From JADJPG01 sp964491875 (GTDB lineage: Bacteria > Verrucomicrobiota > Verrucomicrobiia > Limisphaerales > JADJPG01): 64,000 nt of DNA. The stretch lies in assembly GCA_964491875.1 (NCBI GenBank), contig CAZBIC010000036.1, positions 7,833-71,832 of the forward strand. The letters are read 5' to 3'. Below, one piece after another: positions 8,901 through 16,575 of the stretch. The notes beneath the pieces were generated by a model, which saw only the letters and a list, made by a program, of their open reading frames with translations, had not been told where the DNA came from and ran no database searches. How positions within the stretch are numbered: the first letter of the stretch is position 1; each line of letters opens with the position of its first letter. A program made the translations under genes and the position numbers.

Positions 8901-9522
8901 GAGACTAGCCTTGCTCGATTCAGACAACCTCCAATCGCTTCCGACGCCCGCTCGCGCGCGACTGCTGCATGCCCTCCACAGCTACGACCATTGGTGGCAG
9001 GCGGAATTCAGCCGCGAGCACGACCACTTCAATCTGCTCGGCCAGGACAATCATCGGCGCTACCTGCCCTTCCGCGTCGTGCGGGTTCGGGTCACGCCCC
9101 ATGATTCGGCATTTGAAATCTTCGCGCGCGTTGCCGCCGCACGAGCAACTGGTGCCCGTGTAGTGGTGAGCACGGCTCCCGGCGAATCCAACGACATCGT
9201 GGCTTTGCTAGATCGGCTGAGCGATTCGTGGGCCGCAGCCATCGAATTCATCGAAGAAACGGATGAAGAAATCGTAGCGCACATTCGGGCGCTGCCCGCT
9301 CACACGGATGAGCGAATCCGGTTCGCCGCGCCAGATCGCGTGCCCACGGCGATTCGACAGGCCGCCAACGACACCGGCGTCTGGCTCGCGGACGAACCAG
9401 TGCTCAGCGAAGGCCGGATCGAGTTGCTCTGGTATCTGCGCGAGCAAAGCATCAGTTACGATTACCATCGCTACGGCAATCTCGGCACACGCGCCGGTGA
9501 GTCTCGGAGGAACCCGAAATGA
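5914..9522 (+). CDS. putA: Bifunctional proline dehydrogenase / P5C dehydrogenase (PutA)
   Basis: This 1202-residue cytosolic enzyme oxidises proline to glutamate in two steps. The FAD-dependent proline dehydrogenase barrel covers about residues 115-450 (RLRFRRVDG, IVKGANMEMERVEAS and ASHNLFDLAYGLAL are typical). The aldehyde dehydrogenase half covers about 510-990, with Glu750 in FAETGGKNA and catalytic Cys784 in FGHSGQKCSA. A further 200 residues form a C-terminal extension like that of longer PutA types. No N-terminal ribbon-helix-helix is present, so it is not a self-regulating PutA; control would fall to the XRE-cupin protein. It begins 42 bp after tdh. Its stop overlaps the next start in ATGA, so the two are translationally coupled. 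Confidence 0.93.
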   Translation: MNQTASHAELVESAVALARALQERATALQSPAERRQQAELDRMLQTAADKVTLVQLTDQAFRCRAESRTAEHLTHILDVQGVPRFFSPIDRALLRGFQTFGGWLPGVSVPLVKEHMQHETANVVLPAETDLLREHLGARYRDGVRMNLNFLGESLLGEAEATHRLEKYLAALQLPEVEVLSVKISTLYSQISALAREHTLQVLCDRLEILYRNAARLRFRRVDGTETPKFIYLDMEEYRDLHLTAEAFMRTLDRPGLKDVQAGIALQGYIPDSARVRRSLNEWAQRRVASGGAPITIRIVKGANMEMERVEASIRDWPQAPFQTKRETDANYKRMLQEAMRPENLAGVHVGVASHNLFDLAYGLALAADAESGDRVQFEMLEGMANHQRRALLEQTRSLLLYAPACRKEEFLNAIGYLIRRLDENTGPENFLRHAFRLKVGSPDWEQLERGFRHAFTVAVSDAPRRTQNRMTERFEQPRAEMVWNQFENEPDTDWSLPENSRWAEQIVARLAAATKVIPLIIGGQELLPQAHPGAIGHCKDPSRPGAVVAHYAQATNSDIDHAVKCAKTDPDGWRTRGIDARNEILGRVAQEIRRSRADLMWAALANGGKTLAESDPEVSEAIDFLEFYRASARIFAPSQSTGRGVIAVVPPWNFPIAIPCGGIAAALAAGNTVILKPASDTVLVAWELCQCFWRAGVPKTALQFAPCPGGGAGARLVGHPDVDAVILTGGTDTALRMLTARPNLKLFAETGGKNATIVTALSDRELAIKHVVQSAFGHSGQKCSATSLLLLEAEVYDDPGFKRMLCDAVKSLRVGSAWDLATRVGPLIRPPSGDLDNGLKTLEPGESWAVLPQRVGDNLHLWSPGVKYGVTPGSYTHLTEFFGPVLGVMRFERLEEAIALVNQTGYGLTSGLQSLDDREHARWRAEVRAGNLYLNRGTTGAIVLRQPFGGMGKSCFGSGMKAGGPNYLAQLMTFAEADVSEIDPTPVNHPNLEALRLALLDSDNLQSLPTPARARLLHALHSYDHWWQAEFSREHDHFNLLGQDNHRRYLPFRVVRVRVTPHDSAFEIFARVAAARATGARVVVSTAPGESNDIVALLDRLSDSWAAAIEFIEETDEEIVAHIRALPAHTDERIRFAAPDRVPTAIRQAANDTGVWLADEPVLSEGRIELLWYLREQSISYDYHRYGNLGTRAGESRRNPK

Positions 9523-10004
9523 AGCTGCACGTCATCACCACCGGCGGCACCATAGACAAGGTCTACTTCGATGCGAAGAGCGAATTTCAAGTCGGCCCAC
9601 CGATGGTCGCCGACGTATTGAAGGAGGCCAACGTTACCTTCCCAGTCACCGTCGAATCCATTCTCGCGAAGGACAGCCTTGAGCTCACCGACGCCGATCG
9701 ACAGCTCATCCGCGAACGCGTAATCGCCGCCGCTGAGAATCGCGTGTTCATCACTCACGGGACCGACACGATGGTGGAGACAGCGCGCGTCCTCGCGGGC
9801 ATTCCGGACAAGACCATCGTCCTGACCGGTTCGATGCAGCCGGCGCGCTTTCGCAACACGGACGCGATCTTCAACATCGGCTGCGCCATCGGCGCCGTGC
9901 AAAGCCTTCCACCGGGCGTCTACATCGCGATGAACGGGCGCGTGTTCGACCCAGCCCACGTGGTGAAGAACCGCGAGCGGCATTGTTTCGAGAAAACGGA
10001 TTAA
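9519..10004 (+). CDS. Short asparaginase-domain protein (N-terminal catalytic domain only)
   Basis: This 161-residue protein carries the N-terminal asparaginase motifs: TTGGTIDK with the nucleophilic Thr, and ITHGTDTMVETA with the second catalytic Thr-Asp pair, then LTGSMQPARFRNTDA. Full L-asparaginases are about 330 residues with a C-terminal domain. That domain is absent, but the protein ends cleanly (RVFDPAHVVKNRE) like the known family of 160-residue stand-alone asparaginase-domain proteins. Truncation by mutation is therefore unlikely. Activity on asparagine is inferred and may differ, since the C-terminal domain helps shape the active site in full-length enzymes. It overlaps putA by 4 bp and sits in an amino-acid catabolism operon. 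Confidence 0.85.
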   Translation: MKLHVITTGGTIDKVYFDAKSEFQVGPPMVADVLKEANVTFPVTVESILAKDSLELTDADRQLIRERVIAAAENRVFITHGTDTMVETARVLAGIPDKTIVLTGSMQPARFRNTDAIFNIGCAIGAVQSLPPGVYIAMNGRVFDPAHVVKNRERHCFEKTD

Positions 10005-10020
10005 CCCCACCTCTCGCGTT

Positions 10021-10992
10021 ATGAACTCCAATCTCCCGCCTCTGAACCCGCGCGCCGCCGCGGTGCTGTCGCTCATCGGACATACGCCGATGGTGCCGCT
10101 GCGATTCGAGCCGGAAGGACTCACCATTCTGGCGAAGTGCGAATTCATGAACCCGAGCGGCAGCGTTAAGGACCGGCTCGCCCGGACGGTGTTGCTGGAT
10201 GCCGAGCAGCGCGGCTTGCTGAATGCGGAATCGATCATTCTCGAATGCACCAGCGGCAACACGGGCATCGCTCTCTCCATGCTCGGCGCGGCCATGGGCT
10301 ACAAGGTTTGCATCCTGATGTCCGCCGGCGCGAGCGGGGAACGGCGTCGGCTGATTCGCCAGCTCGGCGCGGAGCTGATCCTCTTCGACAGCGCCGGTCG
10401 CTACCAAACCGGCATCGATATGTCGCGCGAGATGGCGGGGAAAGATTCGCGCTACTTCCTGCCGCGCCAGTTCGAGAATCAATTGAACGTGACCGATCAC
10501 GAACTGGAAACGGGCCAGGAGATTCTCGAACAAGCGGGCGGTCCAATTGACGCCTTTGTCACCGGCTTTGGCACGGGCGGAACGCTCGCCGGCTGCGGCA
10601 AGGCCATCAAGAAACGCTGGCCGCAGTCGCGCATCATCGCGATGGAACCCGCCGAGCAGGCCTTGCTGGCCGGGGAATGTCCGTGCTGCCACTACATCGA
10701 AGGCGTGGCGGACGGATTCCTGCCGCCCTTGCTGCGGGAAGCTCCACTCGATGGCTCCGTGAAAGTCACCAGCGCCGACGCGATGGCGATGACCCGCCGG
10801 CTGCATCGCGAATTCGGATTACTCGTCGGCACCAGCTCCGGCGCCAACGTCGCCGCCGCGCTTCAATTGGCCGGCGAGTTGCCACGCGGTGCACGGGTCG
10901 TCACCCTGCTCTGCGATCGCGCCGAGCGTTACTTCAGCACGCCGCTGTTCGATGAAACCAACGCCGCAGACGCACAGTGCTCCACTGGTTAA
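10021..10992 (+). CDS. Cysteine synthase-family PLP enzyme
   Basis: This 323-residue fold-type II PLP enzyme has the lysine motif NPSGSVKDRLA, the SGNTGIALS substrate loop and the phosphate-binding GFGTGGTLAGCG. That arrangement matches O-acetylserine sulfhydrylase (CysK/CysM) and cystathionine beta-synthase-like enzymes. The C-terminal part has ECPCCHYIEGVADGFLP, a Cys-rich variant of the usual HKIQGIGAGFIP segment. CysK-like proteins also include enzymes with other beta-replacement or lyase reactions. In this catabolic operon a degradative or non-canonical role is as plausible as cysteine synthesis, so no symbol is given. It starts 16 bp after the asparaginase-like gene, and the next ATG is 4 bp after its stop. 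Confidence 0.85.
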   Translation: MNSNLPPLNPRAAAVLSLIGHTPMVPLRFEPEGLTILAKCEFMNPSGSVKDRLARTVLLDAEQRGLLNAESIILECTSGNTGIALSMLGAAMGYKVCILMSAGASGERRRLIRQLGAELILFDSAGRYQTGIDMSREMAGKDSRYFLPRQFENQLNVTDHELETGQEILEQAGGPIDAFVTGFGTGGTLAGCGKAIKKRWPQSRIIAMEPAEQALLAGECPCCHYIEGVADGFLPPLLREAPLDGSVKVTSADAMAMTRRLHREFGLLVGTSSGANVAAALQLAGELPRGARVVTLLCDRAERYFSTPLFDETNAADAQCSTG

Positions 10993-10996
10993 TCAC

Positions 10997-12256
10997 ATGC
11001 TTATGAATATCAAGTTCCTTGCCGTCGCCGCGATGCTCGCGCTCGCGTTCAACAGCTCCGCCGCCCCGTTGCGAGTGCCCGGATTCACCGCCTACCTCGA
11101 ACCGGAAACCGGAAACGGCGCGCGCCTTTCGTCCAAGTCCGGCGTGACGAGCTGGAAGGATGCTTTGACCAAGGTGCTGTGGTTCGGCGCGTTCACGAAT
11201 ACCGGCCGGTTCACGGCGGCGATCGAGCTGCAACTTCCCGACGGCGCGGAAGCGAAGTTCCGCCTCACGGTCGCCGGAGGTTCCCAAGAAGCCTCGGTGA
11301 AGGGCGCTGGCACGAACGCTGTCACCGCCAACTTCGGCGCGTTCGAAAGCAGCAAAACCGGTTACCAGAAGTTTGTCCTCGAATCGCTCACGCCGGCAGG
11401 GCAGCCCTTCGGCGATGTCACCGCACTCATCCTCGACGGCCCGGCGATCGAGAACGCGCACTTCAACCTGAAGTCGCGGCGTAACGCGGCGTCGGTTCAT
11501 CTCGGTTATCCTGTCGGACGCGGCACCAACGTCGCGGCGTTCTATTGCGAGATGACCGGCCTCGATGATCCCGTGCACACCTATTACATGGCGTGCGGCT
11601 GGCATCGCGGTTACTTCGGCATGCAGGTGAACAGCCCGACCGAGCGTCGCATCATCTTCAGCGTTTGGGACAGCGGCGGCGAAGCCATCGATCGGAAAAA
11701 AGTCTCTGACGAGAACCGCGTGAAACTCATCGCGAAAGGCGACGGAGTTTACACCGGCGATTTCGGCAACGAAGGCACCGGCGGCCACAGCCATTTGAAG
11801 TATCCGTGGAAGACTGGCGAGAACCAGCGCTTCCTCGTCACCGCCCAGCCGACGAATGAAACCTTCACGATTTTCTCCGGCTACTATTTCCATCCGGACA
11901 AGAAGGAATGGATGCTCATCTCGTCGTGGCGTGCGCCTAAGGAAGGCGGCTGGCTGCGTGGGCTTTATTCCTTCAGCGAAAACTTCGTCGGCAACAACGG
12001 GCATCTCTGCCGCAAGGCGCTCTACGGCAACCAATGGATCCGCACCGACACGGGCCAGTGGATTGAACTGACGAATGCGCGCTTCACCCACGACGGCACC
12101 GGCAAGTCTGATCGCCTCGATCGCTTTGGCGGCGTGGAGAACGGACTGTTCTTCCTCAGGCACGGCGGATTCATCGAAGGCTTCTCGAAGTCCGGCGATA
12201 CCTTCGCGCGTCCGGCCACCGGACAGCTCCCTGACATCAAGCTTCCCCTGCCCTGA
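10997..12256 (+). CDS. Secreted DUF3472-like protein
   Basis: This protein of about 419 residues has a signal peptide (NIKFLAVAAMLALAFNSSAA). It then has an N-terminal sandwich region of DUF5077 type (about residues 25-150) and a C-terminal DUF3472-like region (about 160-415; MTGLDDPVHTYYMACGWHRG, YFGMQVNSPTERRIIFSVWD, GGHSHLKYPW). DUF3472 proteins are secreted proteins of Bacteroidetes and Verrucomicrobia of unknown function, often near carbohydrate genes. The gene starts 4 bp after the cysteine-synthase-like stop and ends 7 bp before the UPF0126 gene, so it is embedded in the operon. ATG 10997 and ATG 11003 are equally plausible. A role in polymer binding is only a guess. Confidence 0.75.
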   Translation: MLMNIKFLAVAAMLALAFNSSAAPLRVPGFTAYLEPETGNGARLSSKSGVTSWKDALTKVLWFGAFTNTGRFTAAIELQLPDGAEAKFRLTVAGGSQEASVKGAGTNAVTANFGAFESSKTGYQKFVLESLTPAGQPFGDVTALILDGPAIENAHFNLKSRRNAASVHLGYPVGRGTNVAAFYCEMTGLDDPVHTYYMACGWHRGYFGMQVNSPTERRIIFSVWDSGGEAIDRKKVSDENRVKLIAKGDGVYTGDFGNEGTGGHSHLKYPWKTGENQRFLVTAQPTNETFTIFSGYYFHPDKKEWMLISSWRAPKEGGWLRGLYSFSENFVGNNGHLCRKALYGNQWIRTDTGQWIELTNARFTHDGTGKSDRLDRFGGVENGLFFLRHGGFIEGFSKSGDTFARPATGQLPDIKLPLP

Positions 12257-12263
12257 CCGCTCG

Positions 12264-12890
12264 ATGAACACGCCGCTCGTCACCCAGTCCGTGCTCGAAC
12301 ACTTCGGCATCGCCGTCGCGGCGATCACCGGTGTGCTCGCGGCGCGCGGCAAGCGCATCGATCTGTTCGGCGTGCTCGTGCTCGCGCTCGTCACCGCCTA
12401 CGGCGGCGGCACGGTGCGGGATCTGTTGATGGGCGACCTGCCACCGGTCTGGCTCCGCTCGTCCGCGTATCTGCTGAACGCCACGCTCACCGCGCTCGTC
12501 ACGTTCTTCGTGGTGCGCCTCCGCTCCTTGCCGGAGCGCGTGCTCCTCGTCGCGGACGCCTTCGCCCTCGCGTTGTTCACGATGATCGGCGTGCGCAAAG
12601 GCATCACCCTCGATTTCACGCCCTCCGTCGCGATTCTGCTCGGCATCATCACTGGCGTGGCGGGCGGCATCCTGCGCGATGTGTTGCTCGGCGAAGTTCC
12701 GCTCGTATTCCGCCGCGAGATTAACCTCTACGCCACAGCCGCCCTCGGTGGCGCCGCGCTCTACGTCGGGCTTCACGCGGCGGGAACGGCGGAGGAAATC
12801 GCCACCACCGCCGGCGTCATTCTCACCCTCGCCTTGCGACTGGCCGGCATTCGCTGGAAGATTGGCCTGCCACTGCTCGAAGCCCGCTAG
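12264..12890 (+). CDS. UPF0126/TRIC-type membrane protein, likely glycine transporter
   Basis: This 208-residue inner-membrane protein has about seven hydrophobic segments in two UPF0126 repeats, each with the conserved glycine/RD signature: AYGGGTVRDLLMG in the first and GVAGGILRDVLLGE in the second. The fold is that of bacterial TRIC channels. E. coli YicG/YadS relatives have been linked to glycine transport by mutant-fitness work. Here it ends 30 bp before the Kbl gene, whose product makes glycine from threonine. Glycine export or import is therefore a reasonable inference, though cation conductance is also known for the fold. The start ATG is 7 bp after the upstream stop. Confidence 0.85.
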   Translation: MNTPLVTQSVLEHFGIAVAAITGVLAARGKRIDLFGVLVLALVTAYGGGTVRDLLMGDLPPVWLRSSAYLLNATLTALVTFFVVRLRSLPERVLLVADAFALALFTMIGVRKGITLDFTPSVAILLGIITGVAGGILRDVLLGEVPLVFRREINLYATAALGGAALYVGLHAAGTAEEIATTAGVILTLALRLAGIRWKIGLPLLEAR

Positions 12891-12920
12891 AACTTGACTC
12901 AACCCTCGATACCCAGACTT

Positions 12921-14105
12921 ATGTTCGGCTCCTTCCAAACCCACCTTCGCCAGCAGCTCGACGAGATCCGCGCCGCCGGCACGTACAAAAGCGAGCGCGT
13001 CATCATCACCCCGCAAGGCACGACCATCCGCGTGGCCGACGGCAAGCCCGTGCTGAACTTGTGCGCGAACAACTATCTCGGGCTCGCCCAGCATCCGGCG
13101 GTGAAACAAGCCGCCCACGACGCGTTGGATCAATGGGGCTACGGATGCGCCAGCGTGCGCTTCATTTGCGGCACGCAGGGAGTGCACAAGCAACTGGAGG
13201 CAAAGCTCAGCGAGTTCCTCGGGACGGAAGATACCATCCTCTACAGCTCGTGCTTCGACGCGAACGGCGGTCTCTTTGAAACGTTGCTCGGGCCCGAGGA
13301 CGCGATCATCAGCGACGAGTTGAACCACGCGTCCATCATCGACGGCATCCGCCTCTGCAAAGCGCAGCGCCATCGTTACGCGAACAACAACATGGCCGAC
13401 CTCGAAGCGAAGCTGAAGGACGCGGCGAATGCCCGCTTCAAGCTCGTTGCCACCGATGGCGTGTTCTCCATGGACGGATATATCGCCAACCTCGCGGCCG
13501 TTTGCGACCTCGCAGAGAAGTATGGCGCGTTGGTCACGGTCGACGATTCGCATGCTGTCGGCTTCATGGGCAAGACCGGTCGCGGCACGCACGAACTCTG
13601 CGGCGTGATGAACCGCGTGGATATCATCACCGGCACGCTCGGCAAGGCGCTCGGCGGCGCGAGCGGCGGTTACACCAGCGGACGCCGTGAGATTATCGAA
13701 CTGCTCCGTCAACGTTCCCGCCCGTATCTCTTTAGCAACACGCTGGCCCCGTCTATCACCGGCGCGTCCCTGAAAGTTCTCGAAATGCTCACGCAATCGA
13801 CCGAACTGCGCGACAAGCTGGAGGCGAACACCCGCTTCTTCCGCGAAGGCATGGCCAAGCTCGGCTTCACCATCCTGCCCGGCACGCATCCGATTTGTCC
13901 GGTGATGCTCGGCGACGCCGCGCTCGCCACGCGCTTCGCGGACGCCATGCTAGCCAAGGGCGTCTACGTCATCGGCTTCAGCTACCCCGTCGTGCCGAAA
14001 GGCAAGGCGCGCATCCGCACCCAAATCTCCGCCGCCCACTCGCGGGACGATCTCGAACACGCGCTCGTCGCCTTCGCGTCGGTGAAACAAGATCTCGGGA
14101 TATAA
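12921..14105 (+). CDS. kbl: Glycine C-acetyltransferase (2-amino-3-ketobutyrate CoA ligase)
   Basis: This 394-residue PLP enzyme of the alpha-oxoamine synthase family converts 2-amino-3-ketobutyrate plus CoA to glycine and acetyl-CoA, the second step after Tdh. Visible features are NLCANNYLGLAQHP, the VDDSHAVGFMGKTGRGTHE segment, and PLP-binding Lys242 in TGTLGKALGG. The longest frame begins at a TTG (12894). Alignment of MFGSFQTHLRQQLDEI to the E. coli Kbl N-terminus supports ATG 12921 instead. It is the last gene of the run starting at tdh, separated from its pathway partner by five genes. Other family members such as 8-amino-7-oxononanoate synthase are less likely given Tdh in the operon. 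Confidence 0.93.
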   Translation: MFGSFQTHLRQQLDEIRAAGTYKSERVIITPQGTTIRVADGKPVLNLCANNYLGLAQHPAVKQAAHDALDQWGYGCASVRFICGTQGVHKQLEAKLSEFLGTEDTILYSSCFDANGGLFETLLGPEDAIISDELNHASIIDGIRLCKAQRHRYANNNMADLEAKLKDAANARFKLVATDGVFSMDGYIANLAAVCDLAEKYGALVTVDDSHAVGFMGKTGRGTHELCGVMNRVDIITGTLGKALGGASGGYTSGRREIIELLRQRSRPYLFSNTLAPSITGASLKVLEMLTQSTELRDKLEANTRFFREGMAKLGFTILPGTHPICPVMLGDAALATRFADAMLAKGVYVIGFSYPVVPKGKARIRTQISAAHSRDDLEHALVAFASVKQDLGI

Positions 14106-14129
14106 ACACGGCAGACGGCCCTGCCCCAT

Positions 14130-14200
14130 GGAGCACCGATCTCCGAATCGGCGCGACCACTCCGCCTCGATCCACGCGCCGAATCGGAGTTCGGCGCTCC
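14130..14200. repeat. REP-like imperfect inverted repeat
   Basis: Two 26-nt arms (14130-14155 and 14175-14200) pair with three mismatches around a 19-nt loop. The arms read GGAGCACCGATCTCCGAATC..., and the complement of the right arm reads GGAGCGCCGAACTCCGATTC..., both ending GGCGCG. It lies in the 234-bp gap between kbl and the transketolase gene. It resembles dispersed REP/BIME palindromes but lacks a downstream T-tract. No second copy was seen in this window. The rest of the gap holds only an AT-richer stretch (ATATTTTACACCCTTTATTG, about 14290-14309) that could carry the transketolase promoter. Confidence 0.7.
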
Positions 14201-14339
14201 GACCCTCCAGTCCCTTCGGTGGGCAAGGTCAGGATGTGATCGGGCATCCTTTCGGCCAAAGTTCTTCCTTCCTTTTTGCCGGTCGGCTCATATTTTACAC
14301 CCTTTATTGAACAACTGACCGACAAGAACTCTGTAATCT

Positions 14340-16415
14340 ATGGCCGCCGATACCTCAGTCGTAAAACCCGTTGATGCTCCTCCGCTGACCCCACTTTCCC
14401 TCAAGTCCCGGCTCGCACCGACGCCGAAGTCCGCTCCGAAGTATTCGGTGGCCATCAAGAATTCCGCCGGCCAGGCCGTGACGCTCGCCGATCCGCGCGC
14501 TACCCGCGCGCTGGTCGCGTTAATGAACGTCCACGCCGTTAACGGCGGCGCGGCGTGTCACTGGGGCGGTCCGGCGGCGTTTGCCGAAATGAACGCGGCC
14601 ATCCACGGCATCATGTTCGCAGTTCAGGGACGTCAGTGGCATGAAGCCTACAATTTCGTGAACGACGCCGGCCACGCGGAGAACGGCATCTACGCCTTGC
14701 GCGCGAACTACGGCTTCGACGGCATGACGTTCGACAGCCTGAAGGGCTTCCGCGGCATCGACAGCAAGCTCACCGGCCACGGCGAATCGCATCTGAACCC
14801 CCAAGGCGTGTTGCTCAGCAACGGTCCGCTCGGTTCCGCGCTCCCGCAGGCCCAAGGTCTCGCCATCGCGGACAAGGTCGCGAAACGCGATCGCACGACT
14901 ATTTGCGTGGTGTCCGACGGCGCGTCGATGGAAGGCGAGGCGAAGGAAGCGTTCGCCGCGATTCCCGGTCTCGCCGCCAAGGGCCGCGTGAATCCGTTCG
15001 TGATGCTCGTCTCCGACAACGACACGAAACTTTCCGGCCGCATCACCAAGGATTCCTTCTCGATGCAGAACACTTTCCAGTCCCTGAGCTCGCTCGGCTG
15101 GAACGTCATCTACGTCGCCAATGGCCACGATCTTCAGGGCGTTTATCAAGCGCTGGAGAAAGGTCTCGAACAGGCGAAGGCGAATCCGAACGTCCCCGTC
15201 TGCCTTTGGCTGAAGACCATCAAGGGCTACGGCGTGAAGTCCACGATGGAAAACTCCGCGGGCGGCCACGGCTTCCCGCTCGCGAACGGCGAGAAGATCG
15301 TCGAGTTTGTGAACGAAATCTACGGCAACGAAACGCCGGCGGAATTCGCCGACTGGGCGAAGGCGTTGCGCACCGATTGGGAGAAGAAGGAAGAAGCAAA
15401 GAAGGCGAAAGCCGCTGCCGCCGCTGCTGCTCCCGCCGCCGCGCCGTCCGTGAAGAAGGACAAAGTCCAGGGCGGTCTCGCCAAGGGCGCCATTCGCGCC
15501 GCGCAGGAAGGTCTGCCGGTCTACTCAATTTCGTGCGACGTGCAGGGCTCGACCGGCATCAGCACGTTCCAGAAGAGTTTCCCCGATCGCTTCATCGAAG
15601 TCGGCATTGCCGAGGCGAACATGGTCAGCGTCGGCGCGGGCTTCTCGAAGGCCGGCTACATTCCGATCGTCGACACGTTCGGCCAGTTCGGTGTCACCAA
15701 GGGCAACCTCCCGCTCACCATGGCCGCGCTGTCGCAGGCGCCGGTCATCGCGATGTTCTCGCACATCGGCTTCCAGGATGCCGCCGACGGCGCAAGCCAT
15801 CAGGCCACGACTTACTTCGCCGCCACGAGCGCCATCCCGCACACGTGCGTGATCGCTCCGTCCTGCCCGGACGAAGCCGACGCGTTGATGTATGAAGCGA
15901 TCAAGCGCTTCGCCGCCGACCGCGCTGCGGGCAAGGACGGCGAGAGCTACATCTTCTTCGTAGGTCGCGAGAACTACCCGATGTATTGGGTGGAAGGCGC
16001 GAAGTATCCGTGGGGCAAGGCGCAGGTCCTTCAGCAAGGCACCGACGTGGTGCTCATCGCCTGCGGCGTGCTCGTGAACAAGGCGATCGAAGCCGGCAAG
16101 AAACTTGCCGAACAAGGCATCAAGGCCACCGTCATCAACAACCCGTTCATCAACCAGGTGGACATCGAGACCATTGGCGCCGCCGTGAAGGCTGCGTCTG
16201 GTCGCGTGGTGACGATTGAAGATCACCAGATCGTCGGTGGCATGGGCGCGCAGATTTCCCACGCGCTCTCAACCGCCGGCATCGCGCATCGCATGAAGAG
16301 CCTCGGCATTCCGGGCGAGTTCGGCCAGTCCGCCTACGTCGCCGAGCATCTCTACGAACATCACGGTCTCACGACCGCCAAGCTCATCGAATCCGCGCAG
16401 GCGTTGATGAAGTAA
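14340..16415 (+). CDS. Transketolase (two halves joined by an Ala/Lys linker)
   Basis: This 691-residue TPP enzyme has its thiamine-diphosphate half at about residues 45-350 (GHGESHLNPQG; VVSDGASMEGEAKEAFAAI and SDNDTKLSG provide the Mg-diphosphate site). The pyrimidine-binding half is at about 380-560 (FIEVGIAEANMVSVGAG), followed by the transketolase C-terminal domain. A low-complexity linker of Lys, Glu, Ala and Pro (about residues 350-378, containing eight consecutive Ala) joins them. This looks like a fusion of the separate N and C transketolase subunits found in many bacteria. The expected role is in the pentose-phosphate pathway, but related TPP enzymes cannot be excluded. It is preceded by a 234-bp gap and followed by a strong terminator, so it is monocistronic. 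Confidence 0.88.
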   Translation: MAADTSVVKPVDAPPLTPLSLKSRLAPTPKSAPKYSVAIKNSAGQAVTLADPRATRALVALMNVHAVNGGAACHWGGPAAFAEMNAAIHGIMFAVQGRQWHEAYNFVNDAGHAENGIYALRANYGFDGMTFDSLKGFRGIDSKLTGHGESHLNPQGVLLSNGPLGSALPQAQGLAIADKVAKRDRTTICVVSDGASMEGEAKEAFAAIPGLAAKGRVNPFVMLVSDNDTKLSGRITKDSFSMQNTFQSLSSLGWNVIYVANGHDLQGVYQALEKGLEQAKANPNVPVCLWLKTIKGYGVKSTMENSAGGHGFPLANGEKIVEFVNEIYGNETPAEFADWAKALRTDWEKKEEAKKAKAAAAAAAPAAAPSVKKDKVQGGLAKGAIRAAQEGLPVYSISCDVQGSTGISTFQKSFPDRFIEVGIAEANMVSVGAGFSKAGYIPIVDTFGQFGVTKGNLPLTMAALSQAPVIAMFSHIGFQDAADGASHQATTYFAATSAIPHTCVIAPSCPDEADALMYEAIKRFAADRAAGKDGESYIFFVGRENYPMYWVEGAKYPWGKAQVLQQGTDVVLIACGVLVNKAIEAGKKLAEQGIKATVINNPFINQVDIETIGAAVKAASGRVVTIEDHQIVGGMGAQISHALSTAGIAHRMKSLGIPGEFGQSAYVAEHLYEHHGLTTAKLIESAQALMK

Positions 16416-16432
16416 CCAGACAGACCTTTCGC

Positions 16433-16473
16433 AACGGGCGGCAGCCACCACGGTTGCCGCCCGTTTTCTTTTT
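16433..16473 (+). terminator. Rho-independent terminator after transketolase
   Basis: Arms 16433-16446 and 16452-16465 form a 14-bp stem with a single G-T pair (AACGGGCGGCAGCC against GGTTGCCGCCCGTT) and a 5-nt loop. The sequence then runs into TTTTCTTTTT. It starts 18 bp after the transketolase stop. Confidence 0.92.
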
Positions 16474-16575
16474 CCCACGGAAAGACAAGATCCGGGCGCG
16501 CGAAACCAATCTTCGCAAAGCCTCCGGCCGACCGGGCGCGTAGGTATTGGTAGCGAACCATCCACCGCGCTGATC

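Noticed and set aside
12894..12920. TTG start for glycine C-acetyltransferase
   Set aside because: Alignment with E. coli Kbl puts the start at ATG 12921; the extra nine residues have no counterpart.
12237..13889. 550-codon minus-strand frame opposite the UPF0126 and kbl genes
   Set aside because: Arg/Glu/Ala-rich, spans two well-supported plus-strand genes and has no domain.
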